Positions 55,906 through 64,000 of a DNA stretch of 64,000 nucleotides are shown here, piece by piece. Within the stretch, counting starts at the first letter, position 1, and every line of letters begins with the position of its first letter. Position numbers and translations under genes: made by a program. The DNA is from Lichenifustis flavocetrariae (GTDB taxonomy: Bacteria > Pseudomonadota > Alphaproteobacteria > Rhizobiales > Beijerinckiaceae): assembly GCF_026130545.1 (NCBI RefSeq), contig NZ_JAMOIM010000012.1, positions 1 to 64,000 of the forward strand. The letters run 5' to 3'. The notes beneath the pieces were generated by a model. The model made no database searches and was not told where the DNA came from. It saw only the letters and a program-made list of their open reading frames with translations.

Positions 55906-56654
55906 GGGAGAACCCCCGCTTCGGTTTTCAGCTTGCTGACCAGTTCGCGCACGGAAGCGACCTTGATGCCGCCCTTGCGACCCACCGGTTCGACCGTCTT
56001 CAAGACCTTGAGCCGAGGTGTCGTGTCGACGCCGTAATCCGCCGGCGATTGTTCGGCGATCGGCTTCTTCTTGGCCTTCATGATGTTGGGAAGGCTCGCG
56101 TAGCGCGGCTCGTTCAGACGCAGATCCGTCGTCACGATCGCCGGGAGTTTCAACTCGACCGTCTGCGAGCCGCCGTCGACTTCGCGTGTCACTTCGGCCT
56201 TTTCACCGTCGATCACGAGTTTCGACGCGAAGGTCCCCTGGCCCCAACCCAGCAACGCCGCCAGCATCTGTCCGGTCTGGTTGCAATCATCGTCGATGGC
56301 TTGCTTGCCCAGGATGATGACACCCGGTCCTTCCGCGTTCGCCACGCCCTTCAGGATCTTGGCGACAGCCAGGGGCTCGACGGGTCCATCCGTCTTCACG
56401 TGAATGCCGCGGTCGGCCCCCATGGCGAGACCCGTGCGGATCGTCTCGACAGCCTGGGCCGGACCGATCGAGACGACGATCACCTCCGTCGCCTTGCCGG
56501 CTTCCTTCTGACGCAACGCCTCCTCGACGGCGATTTCGTCGAAGGGGTTCATCGACATTTTAACGTTGGTGAGATCAACGCCGGATCCGTCAGGCTTGAC
56601 CCGTATCTTGACGTTGTAATCGACGACCCGTTTGACAGGGACAAGGATCTTCAT
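55902..56654 (-). CDS. etfB: Electron transfer flavoprotein subunit beta
   Basis: 250 residues from the ATG at 56654 ([14 protein letters not shown]). AMP-binding region ([29 protein letters not shown]) and the basic C-terminal part are conserved. Partner of EtfA in electron transfer; first gene of the operon with hbd. Confidence 0.96.
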   Translation of the reverse strand: MKILVPVKRVVDYNVKIRVKPDGSGVDLTNVKMSMNPFDEIAVEEALRQKEAGKATEVIVVSIGPAQAVETIRTGLAMGADRGIHVKTDGPVEPLAVAKILKGVANAEGPGVIILGKQAIDDDCNQTGQMLAALLGWGQGTFASKLVIDGEKAEVTREVDGGSQTVELKLPAIVTTDLRLNEPRYASLPNIMKAKKKPIAEQSPADYGVDTTPRLKVLKTVEPVGRKGGIKVASVRELVSKLKTEAGVLP

Positions 56655-56759
56655 CGAATTGTGGGCTTTCGGCGGGGCGCTGTGGCGCTTAGACGTGATC
56701 GGCACTGGTAAAGCCGGCCCTGCCGCAAGTCAACGCAGGCGGTTCGTTGCAGGCCGGAG

Positions 56760-57266
56760 TCAGTGTGGCGAGACCGCGTCGGCAATGCGCCAAACGTGAA
56801 GAGCGATGCCCGTGATCCCGCCCATCAGGACGGCGTCGCCGAGCAGGGCTTCGACGGCGGCGGCCAAGCGGCCCGCGCCGCTGCTCGCGGCAACTCCAAC
56901 ATCCGCATGGGCGAAGGCCGCTATCGCATAGGCGAGGCAGCTCAGCGCATCCGCAACCGGTTTACCATCCGCGACCTGATGCAGGCCCGCGCTGCGAAAT
57001 ATCGCCGCAAACAGGATCAGAACGTCCATGGCGGAGACTGCGAGGCACCATATGTTCAGGAAGGTGCGGAGCGGGAATCCGCGGGTCTCGGACGCGAAGC
57101 GCGCCCGGAGAAACAACCCCTGATCGGTCAGCACCAGGACGGCCAAAACACAGGCAAAAGCGGCCTGGTTCTGAGCGAGGCACCAGATCAGCCCAATAAT
57201 GCCCACGCTCTGCGTCAAGAAGGTGCGCGTATAGGTCTTGAGGATCAGGGAAAGGTCGTCGACCAC
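56760..57266 (-). CDS. Membrane protein of unknown function
   Basis: 168 residues with about four hydrophobic helices (near 17-47, 70-90, 105-125 and 140-160). No family recognised. It is upstream of the etf operon on the same strand but with a 106-bp gap, so it may be separate. Confidence 0.55.
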   Translation of the reverse strand: MVDDLSLILKTYTRTFLTQSVGIIGLIWCLAQNQAAFACVLAVLVLTDQGLFLRARFASETRGFPLRTFLNIWCLAVSAMDVLILFAAIFRSAGLHQVADGKPVADALSCLAYAIAAFAHADVGVAASSGAGRLAAAVEALLGDAVLMGGITGIALHVWRIADAVSPH

Positions 57267-57332
57267 AGTCCCAGATCCTCCGGTGTCTGAATCCGCAAGT
57301 CGGCGGTCACATCGCAGGTTGGCGTGCGCCCG

Positions 57333-57566
57333 TCACTTCTTCCGCATGCCGGCGTCGTAGACGATGCCGCAGTTGACGCTCAGATCCGCGCGATGCTGTC
57401 CCATGCAGGCCGCGATCTTTTCTTCATCCGGAACGAAATCCTTGCAGAACTTCATCGCATCGGCTTGGCAGGCCCGTTCTTGGCGATCGCGAATGCTTTC
57501 GGCGGAGGCGGCGCTTGAGACGCACGCGAGTACCGCTACGGCCAGAACGGTTTGGGAAAGGCGCAT
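57333..57566 (-). CDS. Small exported Cys-rich protein
   Basis: 77 residues. Signal peptide (LSQTVLAVAVLACVSSAASA) then ACQADAMKFCKDFVPDEEKIAACMGQHRADLSVNC, a pattern of spaced Cys shared by small periplasmic proteins. Function unknown. Confidence 0.65.
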   Translation of the reverse strand: MRLSQTVLAVAVLACVSSAASAESIRDRQERACQADAMKFCKDFVPDEEKIAACMGQHRADLSVNCGIVYDAGMRKK

Positions 57567-57668
57567 GACAACGATCCTGATTTGCAGACAGTTTAGAGCG
57601 TGATCGACACGGTCTAACAATTGTAAAATGAACACACGATGGCCAAATCGCGGCCTGTCGCCGCGCCT

Positions 57669-58346
57669 TCAGAAGTTCGGCAACCTCGTTCTCGGGGCCA
57701 CACGCTTGTAAACCCTCACCATCAAGGCGGTACCGAAGAGCGGCGTCAAAAGGTTGAGAAGCGGGACGGACACGAAGACCGCGATCAGGAAGCCGGCGAA
57801 CAGGACGGAACCGCTGTGTCGCCGGCGCAGGGCGGCCGCCTCGGCGGCACTATGGAACCGGAGGGCCGCGAATTCGAAATATTGTCGTCCGAACAAATAG
57901 GTATTGGCGCCCAGGAAGGCGATCGCATTGACGCCCGGCACGAGAAGCAGCCCGAGAGCCACGAGAGTGATGGCCAGGGAAAGGAGCCCGAACCGAAGCC
58001 CGAGCCACACGGACAGGGCAATCGAAATCGGCCGTCCCGGCGTGCCGAACGGATCGACGTCGCGCTCGATGTGAGCGGCCAGATCATCGACGAAGAAACC
58101 CGCGACCAGGGCCGACATGGGCGCGACCAGGAACACCGATCCCACCACGAGCCCCAGTCCCGCCAGCAGGGAGGCCGTCGTCTGCAACCAGGAGTAGGGG
58201 AGTGTGACCAGGCTCAGAAGCGCATGGTGCAGGCCGAGGATTGCCAGAGCCAGCAACGCGACGGTGAACCCCAGGACCTTCCAGAACACGGCACGAAATG
58301 GAGGCGAAAAGATCTCTGACAGGGCAGCCAGTGCGTCGGCGATCAT
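57669..58346 (-). CDS. EI24/CysZ-like membrane protein
   Basis: 225 residues with several long helices (FTVALLALAILGLHHALLSL, LVVGSVFLVAPMSALVAGFFVDDLA) and the GANTYLFGRQYFEFAALRF motif of the EI24/CysZ family. CysZ proteins take part in sulfate uptake in enteric bacteria; in alphaproteobacteria the role is not proved. AGGAG at good spacing before ATG 58346; the frame is open to 58457. Confidence 0.82.
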   Translation of the reverse strand: MIADALAALSEIFSPPFRAVFWKVLGFTVALLALAILGLHHALLSLVTLPYSWLQTTASLLAGLGLVVGSVFLVAPMSALVAGFFVDDLAAHIERDVDPFGTPGRPISIALSVWLGLRFGLLSLAITLVALGLLLVPGVNAIAFLGANTYLFGRQYFEFAALRFHSAAEAAALRRRHSGSVLFAGFLIAVFVSVPLLNLLTPLFGTALMVRVYKRVAPRTRLPNF

Positions 58347-58506
58347 CTCGTCTCCTGCTAGGTTCCACGACGGCCTCGTCGCCGAACTGCACCAAGGAGA
58401 TAGTCGCGGCATCGCCCACCGCAAAGGTGGCTGTCTTTTGAAAGCGTAAACTGTCAAATGTTAAGCCGGCGCGGGAACTCCGGTCGTTTGAAGCCGTTGG
58501 CCGTCC

Positions 58507-58899
58507 ATGGGACACTTGGTTGACTTAACAGCTCGCCACAAACTGGTCGCAATCGTCGAGGACGAGGCGATCGTCCGCGATGTCGCGGCGATGGAGCTCG
58601 AAGACTGCGGGTTCGACGTTGTCGATTTTCGGTGCGCCGACGATGCCCTGCCGTATCTCAGGCAACATGGGGGCAACATCTCGGTTCTGGTCACCGATGT
58701 TCAGATGCCCGGCGCCATGAACGGGCTCGATCTTGTGACGCTCATCAGCCGGATGTGGCCTGAGCTGAGGATGCTCGTGACCTCTGGTGGGCCGCTCGTC
58801 GATCCGGGCAAACTTCCGCCCCGGGTCCGCTTTATCGCCAAGCCCTGGCGAGCGGCCGACATGGCGGCCCGCGTGCAGGAACTCTCGCGCGCCGGATGA
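58507..58899 (+). CDS. Single-domain response regulator
   Basis: 130 residues; receiver only. AIVEDEAIVRD (acidic pocket), phospho-Asp in VTDVQMPGAMNG, Lys in FIAKPW. It is close in layout to the receiver at 93. No partner kinase gene is adjacent. Confidence 0.88.
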   Translation: MGHLVDLTARHKLVAIVEDEAIVRDVAAMELEDCGFDVVDFRCADDALPYLRQHGGNISVLVTDVQMPGAMNGLDLVTLISRMWPELRMLVTSGGPLVDPGKLPPRVRFIAKPWRAADMAARVQELSRAG

Positions 58900-59011
58900 A
58901 GACAACCCTGTTGCTCAGGAGACAGGCATTCGATGCCTGCGTCCTTTCACCATCGATCAGCCCGCTTGTCTGCAGCGCAATATCAAGTGGTTCGATATCG
59001 AACCGCGATCG

Positions 59012-59326
59012 TTAGCCGACCTTGCGGAACCCGGTGTCCTGACCGGCATCGGCCGCGACGGGGGTGTTCAAGCCGGTCCACACGGCGCGGGCGGCTTGCA
59101 CCTCGCCTTCCTTGGATTTCACGACCTGGGATCGCAGGGCGTTCCAGTGCTGGCTGACGAGCGTGCTGATGGCCGCGCTCAAGGTTTCATAACCCTCGTG
59201 GTCGCGTCCTTCGGTCCATGTCACCACGACTTCGCCCGGTTCGGTGATGTCCGCCGGGAAAGCCTTGAGTCCTTCAAGCTCGTCGAGCTTGTCGGCCAGA
59301 GCGCGAAGAGCCTTGGCTTCGTTCAT
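59012..59326 (-). CDS. Small conserved protein of unknown function
   Basis: 104 residues from ATG 59326 with AAGGAGACATC upstream, an excellent ribosome site. Helical N-terminus (ALRALADKLDELEGLKAF), middle beta-rich (EVVVTWTEGRDHEGY). Family not recognised. Confidence 0.6.
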   Translation of the reverse strand: MNEAKALRALADKLDELEGLKAFPADITEPGEVVVTWTEGRDHEGYETLSAAISTLVSQHWNALRSQVVKSKEGEVQAARAVWTGLNTPVAADAGQDTGFRKVG

Positions 59327-59455
59327 GATGTCTCCTTGTGCCCGACGTGCCGTTAGCATCCGGGTAACGACGCCGCAGGATTGCGACCACCTCCACGACT
59401 CTGCGCAGGAATAGTTAATCAGTGGTAAATCGGCAACCTCATCGTCGCCACGCCC

Positions 59456-60625
59456 TCACGCGGCAGGCGCGAGGGCCGTTTCCACGAGCCTCACCCAATA
59501 GGAGATCCCGAAGGGAAGCACCGAATCATTGAAGTCGTAGGCGGGGTGGTGCAACCCTGCCGTATCGCCATTGCCGACGAACAGAAAGGCGCCGGGTCGC
59601 TTCTCGAGCATGTAGGAGAAGTCCTCGGCCCCCATCATGGGCTCGATGTTGGCATTGACCTGCGCCGCGCCCACGACATCCGCCGCGACAGTGGCGCAGA
59701 AGGCGGCGCGGTCCGGATCGTTCCGGGTGACCGGGTAGCCTCGGTTCAGCGTCAGCTTGGCCGAGACGCCTGTCGCGGTCGCGACCCCGGCCACGATCTC
59801 CCGCATTCGCGTCTCGAGGAATGTCCGGGTTTCCGGCCGCAGGGTCCGCATGGTGCCGGCGAGGCGCGCCGTCTCCGGGATCGCGTTCTGGGCCGAACCG
59901 GCATTGAACTGGGTCACGGACAACACGCAGGCGTCGAGCGGATCGATGTTGCGCGCGACGATCCCCTGCAGCGCACAAATCATCTGGGCTCCCGCAAAGA
60001 CGGGGTCGGCGCAGAGGTGCGGCATGGCGGCATGGCCGCCCCGGCCGGTCACCATGATTTCGAACCTGTCGGCCGCCGCCATGATGGGTCCCGGACGGAT
60101 CGCGAAAGATCCGACCGGCAGACCCGGCACATTGTGCATGCCGAAAATCTCGTCGATCCCGAAGCGCTCCATAAGACCGTCTTCGATCATCACGCGGCCT
60201 CCGGCGCCTCCCTCTTCGGCGGGCTGAAACACGACCACGGCGGTCCCGGCGAAATTGCGCGTCACGCAGAGGTGACGGGCGGCCCCAAGCAGCATCGCCG
60301 TATGCCCGTCGTGCCCGCAGGCATGCATCCGGCCCGGCGTCCGCGACGCATAGGGCAGGGGCGTCGCCTCGGTGATCGGCAGCGCATCCATGTCGGCCCT
60401 GAGCCCGATCGTCCGGGGTCCGGTGATGCGGCCGTGGATCACGCCCACGACACCGCTCCGGCCCACCCCGGTCGTCACGTCGTCGCATCCGAAGCCGCGC
60501 AACCGCTCAGCCACGATCCCCGCGGTGCGCCCGACATCGAACATGAGCTCCGGGTTGGCGTGCAAATCCCGTCGCCAGGACTGCACCTCCGCGAGCGCCT
60601 CGTCTGTGCTGTCGATCAGAGCCAT
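59456..60625 (-). CDS. M20 family amidohydrolase (hippurate hydrolase-like)
   Basis: 389 residues. Metal-site motifs GLRADMDALPI, MHACGHDGHTAMLLGAAR, FQPAEEGGAGGRVMIEDGL and MMGAEDFSYMLEKRPGAF. Enzymes of this type hydrolyse N-acyl amino acids or peptides, and some also indole-acetyl-amino acids. Probably cytosolic. Confidence 0.93.
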   Translation of the reverse strand: MALIDSTDEALAEVQSWRRDLHANPELMFDVGRTAGIVAERLRGFGCDDVTTGVGRSGVVGVIHGRITGPRTIGLRADMDALPITEATPLPYASRTPGRMHACGHDGHTAMLLGAARHLCVTRNFAGTAVVVFQPAEEGGAGGRVMIEDGLMERFGIDEIFGMHNVPGLPVGSFAIRPGPIMAAADRFEIMVTGRGGHAAMPHLCADPVFAGAQMICALQGIVARNIDPLDACVLSVTQFNAGSAQNAIPETARLAGTMRTLRPETRTFLETRMREIVAGVATATGVSAKLTLNRGYPVTRNDPDRAAFCATVAADVVGAAQVNANIEPMMGAEDFSYMLEKRPGAFLFVGNGDTAGLHHPAYDFNDSVLPFGISYWVRLVETALAPAA

Positions 60626-60735
60626 GCCTCATCCCCTCCGCCGGGGACACCATGCCCCAAATCGCCCGACCTTTCACGTCGCTCTGACAAGTGTTAACGC
60701 TGACGCCTTGTTCTCAGGGGTCCAGCGCCGCATCG

Positions 60736-62532
60736 ATGGTTGTTTCTCTCTCCCCGGCCAAGGGCCGCGACGATCGCGCGTGGCCGATGGTGGGACGCAT
60801 GCTCTCGGAGCACGCACGGACGCACGTGTGGGCCTATCTGGGAGCCCTTGTGCTGATGGCGCTCAGCGGCGGCGCCACCGCCCTTTCGGTGGCCCTGCTG
60901 CAGCCGATCGTCAACCGCATGATGGACTTCGGCGGCACCGGCGCCTTCAAGCAGCTGCGGTTCCTGGCCTTCGCGGTGGCGGCGCTTTACATGCTGCGGG
61001 GCCTCGCGACCTGCGGGCAGCTCATCATCATGTCGCGGACCGGCAACCGCATCATCGCGACCATGCAGGCCCGTCTCTTTAACCATGTTCTGGGGCAGCC
61101 CGTCGGTTTCTTTTCGGACCGACATTCGAGCGAGCTGATGGCGCGCCTGGCGCTGGCCGCGAACGGCGTCCGCGACGTGCTGCAACTGCTCATCACCTCG
61201 GCGGGGCGGGACGTCGTCACGGCGCTCGGCCTCCTGGCCGTGATGATCCACACCGATGCCCTCATGGCCCTGATGGTCATCACCTGCATGCCCATCGGCG
61301 CCCTGCTGCTCGGACGCGTCATCCGCCGCATCCGCAAGGCCGCCCGCCGGTCCTTCGACGGGTCGACCAAGATCATGCAGATCATGCAGGAAACCGTGCA
61401 TGGCATCCGCATCATCAAATCGTTCAACCTGCAGGACACCATGCGGGCCCGCATGGCGGGATCGGTCCGCGAGGTCGAGAAGTCCGCCAACCGCATGGCG
61501 GTCGGCGTCGCCATGTCGAGCCCCGTTTCCGAGACGCTCGGTGGGCTCGTCGTGGCCTTGATCATCCTCTATGGCGGCTGGCGCGTCTCCGTCGCCCATG
61601 CCGATCCGGGCTCGTTCTTCGCTTTCATCGTGGCACTGATCTCGGCCTATGAACCCGTCAAGCGCCTGGGCAAGCTGAACCTCGACCTGCAGAACGGCCT
61701 CGTCAGCGCCCGCATGATCTACGATTTGCTCGATGAGCCGCTGCCCGTGACGGAAAACGCGGGCGGCCCGAAGCTGGTCCCGACGGTCGGCCGGATCACC
61801 CTGCAAGGCGTCTCCTTCGGCTATCGGCCGGAGACACCGGTGCTCGACGGCCTTGATCTTGTGGCCGAGCCCGACCAGACGACAGCCCTGGTGGGGCCGT
61901 CCGGGGGCGGAAAATCGACGATCATCAGCCTGATCCAGCGTTTCTACGACCCGCAGGGCGGGTCGATCAGCATCGACGGCACCGACATCGCCGGCGTCGA
62001 TGTCGCGTCGCTGCGCAACGTGATCGCCTTCGTGTCGCAGGACGTGTTCCTGTTCCAGGGCACCATCCGCGAGAACATCGCGCTCGGGCGCGTCGGGGCG
62101 AGCGACGAGGCCATTGTGGCGGCAGCCCGACAGGCCCATGCCCATGATTTCATCATGGCGCTGCCGTCCGGCTACGATACCGCCGTCGGCGAACATGGGT
62201 CCAAGCTGTCGGGCGGGCAGCGGCAGCGGCTGGCGATCGCCCGCGCCTTCCTGAAGGAGGCTTCGATCATCCTTCTCGACGAACCGACCGCGGCCCTCGA
62301 CGCGGAATCGGAGCGCGAGGTCCAGAAAGCGCTGGAAGCCTTGCGGGTCGGGCGCACCACGATCGTCGTGGCCCACCGCCTGCAGACCATCATGGATGCC
62401 GACCGGATCTGCGTCATCGAGAACGGCCGCGCCGCCGAGAGCGGGACCCACGAGGAATTGCTGCGCGCTCGCGGCTCGTATCACACGTTCTTCTCGACCC
62501 AGTTCGGGGAACGCAAGCGGCGGATCGCGTGA
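60736..62532 (+). CDS. MsbA-like ABC transporter (membrane + ATPase)
   Basis: 598 residues. Six-helix exporter domain (about 25-310), then the ATPase: Walker A GPSGGGKST, signature LSGGQRQRLAIARAF, Walker B IILLDEPTAALD. Half-transporter that works as a dimer, probably flipping lipid or exporting a hydrophobic compound. The frame is open from 60691 and an alternative ATG is at 60787. Divergent from the M20 gene. Confidence 0.92.
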   Translation: MVVSLSPAKGRDDRAWPMVGRMLSEHARTHVWAYLGALVLMALSGGATALSVALLQPIVNRMMDFGGTGAFKQLRFLAFAVAALYMLRGLATCGQLIIMSRTGNRIIATMQARLFNHVLGQPVGFFSDRHSSELMARLALAANGVRDVLQLLITSAGRDVVTALGLLAVMIHTDALMALMVITCMPIGALLLGRVIRRIRKAARRSFDGSTKIMQIMQETVHGIRIIKSFNLQDTMRARMAGSVREVEKSANRMAVGVAMSSPVSETLGGLVVALIILYGGWRVSVAHADPGSFFAFIVALISAYEPVKRLGKLNLDLQNGLVSARMIYDLLDEPLPVTENAGGPKLVPTVGRITLQGVSFGYRPETPVLDGLDLVAEPDQTTALVGPSGGGKSTIISLIQRFYDPQGGSISIDGTDIAGVDVASLRNVIAFVSQDVFLFQGTIRENIALGRVGASDEAIVAAARQAHAHDFIMALPSGYDTAVGEHGSKLSGGQRQRLAIARAFLKEASIILLDEPTAALDAESEREVQKALEALRVGRTTIVVAHRLQTIMDADRICVIENGRAAESGTHEELLRARGSYHTFFSTQFGERKRRIA

Positions 62533-62701
62533 GCGACGAACCGCGCAAGCGACGCCGAGGCTGAGGGAAACTGCCGGCCGAACCGGTTTTGCGCTTGCAT
62601 CACGCGGGCTTGGCGCAAATCATGCACCCCGAGGCGGATCCGTTCTCCAAGCCGGGCTGCAGGTCCGTCCGGCACGACCTCACGTCAGGGATGAAACCAG
62701 A

Positions 62702-63547
62702 ATGATGATAGCACGCGCACTTGCGTCAGCCTTGCTGTCGGCGACGCTGATTGCCGGAGCCGCCGTTTCGGCTGAAGCCAAGGATTGGAAATCCGTTACG
62801 GTCGTGACCGAAGGCGCCTACGAGCCCTGGAACCTGACCAATTCCGACGGCACCGTCGGGGGTTTCGAGCCGGAGCTGCTCAAGGATCTCTGCGGGCGCA
62901 TGAAGATCGAGTGCAAGGTCGTGACGTCGGATTTCGACAGCGCGATCCCGTCGCTCGTGGCCGGCAAGTACGACGTCATCATGGACGCCCTCTCGATCAC
63001 CGACGACCGAAAGAAGGTGATCGCCTTCACGGACCCCTATGCCGCGACCCCGGCCGTTTTCGTCGCCGACAAGACGGGGCCGCTCGCCAAGGCACCCGGC
63101 ACGGACACGACGATCAAGCTCGATACCGATGCCCGCACCCCCACCATGGACGACCTGCGCAAAGCCTTTAAAGGCAAGACGATCGGCATCCAGTCCGCAA
63201 CCGTCTACTCGACCTTCGTGACGAACAATTTCAAGGATGTGGCGACGATCCGCGAATACAAGACCTCGCCCGAGCACGACCTCGACCTCGCGGCCGGCCG
63301 CATCGATCTCGCCTTCGACGACGCGACCTATTTCACGGCCGCCTTCGCCAAGGCCGAGAACAAGGACCTTGGCTACACGGGACCGCAGATCGGCGGCCTC
63401 GTATGGGGGCCAGGCGAGGCCTTCGGCATCCGGCAGGGAGATGCGGATCTCGTGGCCATGTTCAACAAGGCCATTGCCGAAGCGAAGCAAGATGGGACCA
63501 TCCAGAAGCTCAGCATGAAGTGGTTCAAACTCAACGTCGTGCCTTGA
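62702..63547 (+). CDS. Periplasmic substrate-binding protein of a polar amino-acid ABC importer
   Basis: 281 residues. Signal peptide (ALASALLSATLIAGAAVSAEA) then VTEGAYEPWNLTNSDGTVGGFEPELLKDLCGRM and SALVAGKYDVIMDALSITDDRKKVIAFTDPY-like blocks, the SBP_bac_3 family (lysine/arginine/ornithine/octopine). It is the first gene of an importer operon continued by the permease at 63589. Confidence 0.93.
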   Translation: MMIARALASALLSATLIAGAAVSAEAKDWKSVTVVTEGAYEPWNLTNSDGTVGGFEPELLKDLCGRMKIECKVVTSDFDSAIPSLVAGKYDVIMDALSITDDRKKVIAFTDPYAATPAVFVADKTGPLAKAPGTDTTIKLDTDARTPTMDDLRKAFKGKTIGIQSATVYSTFVTNNFKDVATIREYKTSPEHDLDLAAGRIDLAFDDATYFTAAFAKAENKDLGYTGPQIGGLVWGPGEAFGIRQGDADLVAMFNKAIAEAKQDGTIQKLSMKWFKLNVVP

Positions 63548-63588
63548 GCCGTTAACTCTCCGACCCGCCTCCAGCTCCGAGCCTCTGC

Positions 63589-64000
63589 ATGACTTGGCTT
63601 ACCCTGTTCGGCTTCGGCGAAAAAGGCTGGGGCGGGTTGCTGGTGATTGGACTTCTGGTCACGGTCGCGGTGACTGGGTGCGCGCTGCTGATCGGCGCCG
63701 TCTTCGGGGCGCTGGCCGCATGGGCCAAGCTGTCCCCCAAAATATGGGCGCGGGTCGCTGGCGACCTCTACACGACCGTCTTCCGCGGCGTGCCCGAGCT
63801 TCTGATCATTTTCCTGTTCTATTTCGGAGGCTCGTCCGCGCTCTCCTCTCTCGGGCATCTGTTCGGCCGGGAAGGCTTCATCGGCGTTCCCACCTTTCTG
63901 GCCGGGGCCCTGGCGGTGGGCGTCATCTCCGGTGCTTACCAAGCAGAGGTCTTCCGCGCCGCCTTCCGGGCGGTGAACCGAGGCGAGATCGAAGCCGCCC
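63589..64000 (+). CDS. HisM/ArtQ-type ABC permease, 5' part
   Basis: Starts ATG ACT TGG CTT and reads through the window end with no stop, so the protein is cut at about 137 residues. Predicted helices (LLVIGLLVTVAVTGCALLIG...) and FRGVPELLIIFLFYFGG, YQAEVFRAAFRAV are typical of inner-membrane permeases of polar amino-acid importers. Belongs with the substrate-binding protein at 62702. Confidence 0.92.
   Translation, partial: MTWLTLFGFGEKGWGGLLVIGLLVTVAVTGCALLIGAVFGALAAWAKLSPKIWARVAGDLYTTVFRGVPELLIIFLFYFGGSSALSSLGHLFGREGFIGVPTFLAGALAVGVISGAYQAEVFRAAFRAVNRGEIEAA

Noticed and set aside
59415-59429. CtrA-like site TTAA-N7-TAAA
   Set aside because: One mismatch in the second half and no supporting second site; chance cannot be excluded.
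60694-62484. A 596-codon open frame antisense to the ABC transporter
   Set aside because: The plus strand carries all ABC motifs in order; the minus frame has no recognisable protein features.

Overview
The window is GC-rich (roughly two-thirds G+C by eye) DNA from an alphaproteobacterium, most likely a Hyphomicrobiales (Rhizobiales) member. The evidence is the rho - mnmE - mnmG - rsmG - parA - parB cluster with two perfect parS sites, a DUF4167 protein, a TIGR02302/DUF4175 protein, a twin-transmembrane protein next to a PduO-type adenosyltransferase, and single-domain FixJ/CheY-like response regulators. I cannot assign a genus.

Left part (1-26.5 kb): accessory island. It opens with a response regulator and a very large hybrid sensor kinase. 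Several small leftward operons follow: an orphan ParD-like RHH protein, an AbiEi-like antitoxin with two small partners, and a DUF429 protein with a KfrA-like DNA-binding protein. These leftward units share a 19-bp operator-like inverted repeat. After a metallophosphoesterase comes a rightward block with Tn7-like character: a degenerate TnsA-like protein, a soluble FtsH-like AAA+/M41 protease, two small proteins of which the first resembles the C-terminal beta-barrel of TnsB/MuA, and then a tightly overlapped tnsA-tnsB-tnsC-tniQ operon. Downstream lies cargo: a three-gene CBASS anti-phage operon (CD-NTase, stand-alone E2-like protein, CapV patatin phospholipase). Divergent from it is a sigma-like regulator / small acidic protein / ImmA-IrrE peptidase operon, with a 93-bp palindrome between the two. 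A single AlbA_2 (Schlafen-type) gene follows. Three arrays of 20-bp repeats of the TnsB-binding-site type, all in the same orientation, lie immediately after tniQ, after the peptidase gene and after the AlbA_2 gene.

Middle part (26.6-45.9 kb): a MazE/MazF-type toxin-antitoxin pair, then conserved chromosome: a SHOCT-type protein, TIGR02302 protein, twin-TM protein, cobalamin adenosyltransferase, cupin, YqgE/AlgH, DsbD-like protein, peroxiredoxin, rlmN, DUF4167, rho, mnmE, a YkoP-like protein, mnmG, rsmG, parA, parB and an ArsR-type regulator. The parS sites and parAB place this near the chromosome's origin-proximal partition locus, although hemE and dnaA are not in view.

Right part (45.9-64 kb): ordinary chromosomal genes: a ThDP enzyme, DUF72, L,D-transpeptidase, methyltransferase, rsmE, ubiA, HNH nuclease, an hbd-etfA-etfB operon, a CysZ/EI24 membrane protein, a second response regulator, M20 amidohydrolase, an MsbA-like ABC exporter and the start of a polar amino-acid ABC importer cut by the window edge.

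How the parts may act together: the Tns proteins would mobilise the island, CBASS and AlbA_2 would protect the host from phage, and the sigma-like/peptidase operon is placed to control CBASS in the manner of CapH/CapP. No tRNA, rRNA or CRISPR array was recognised.
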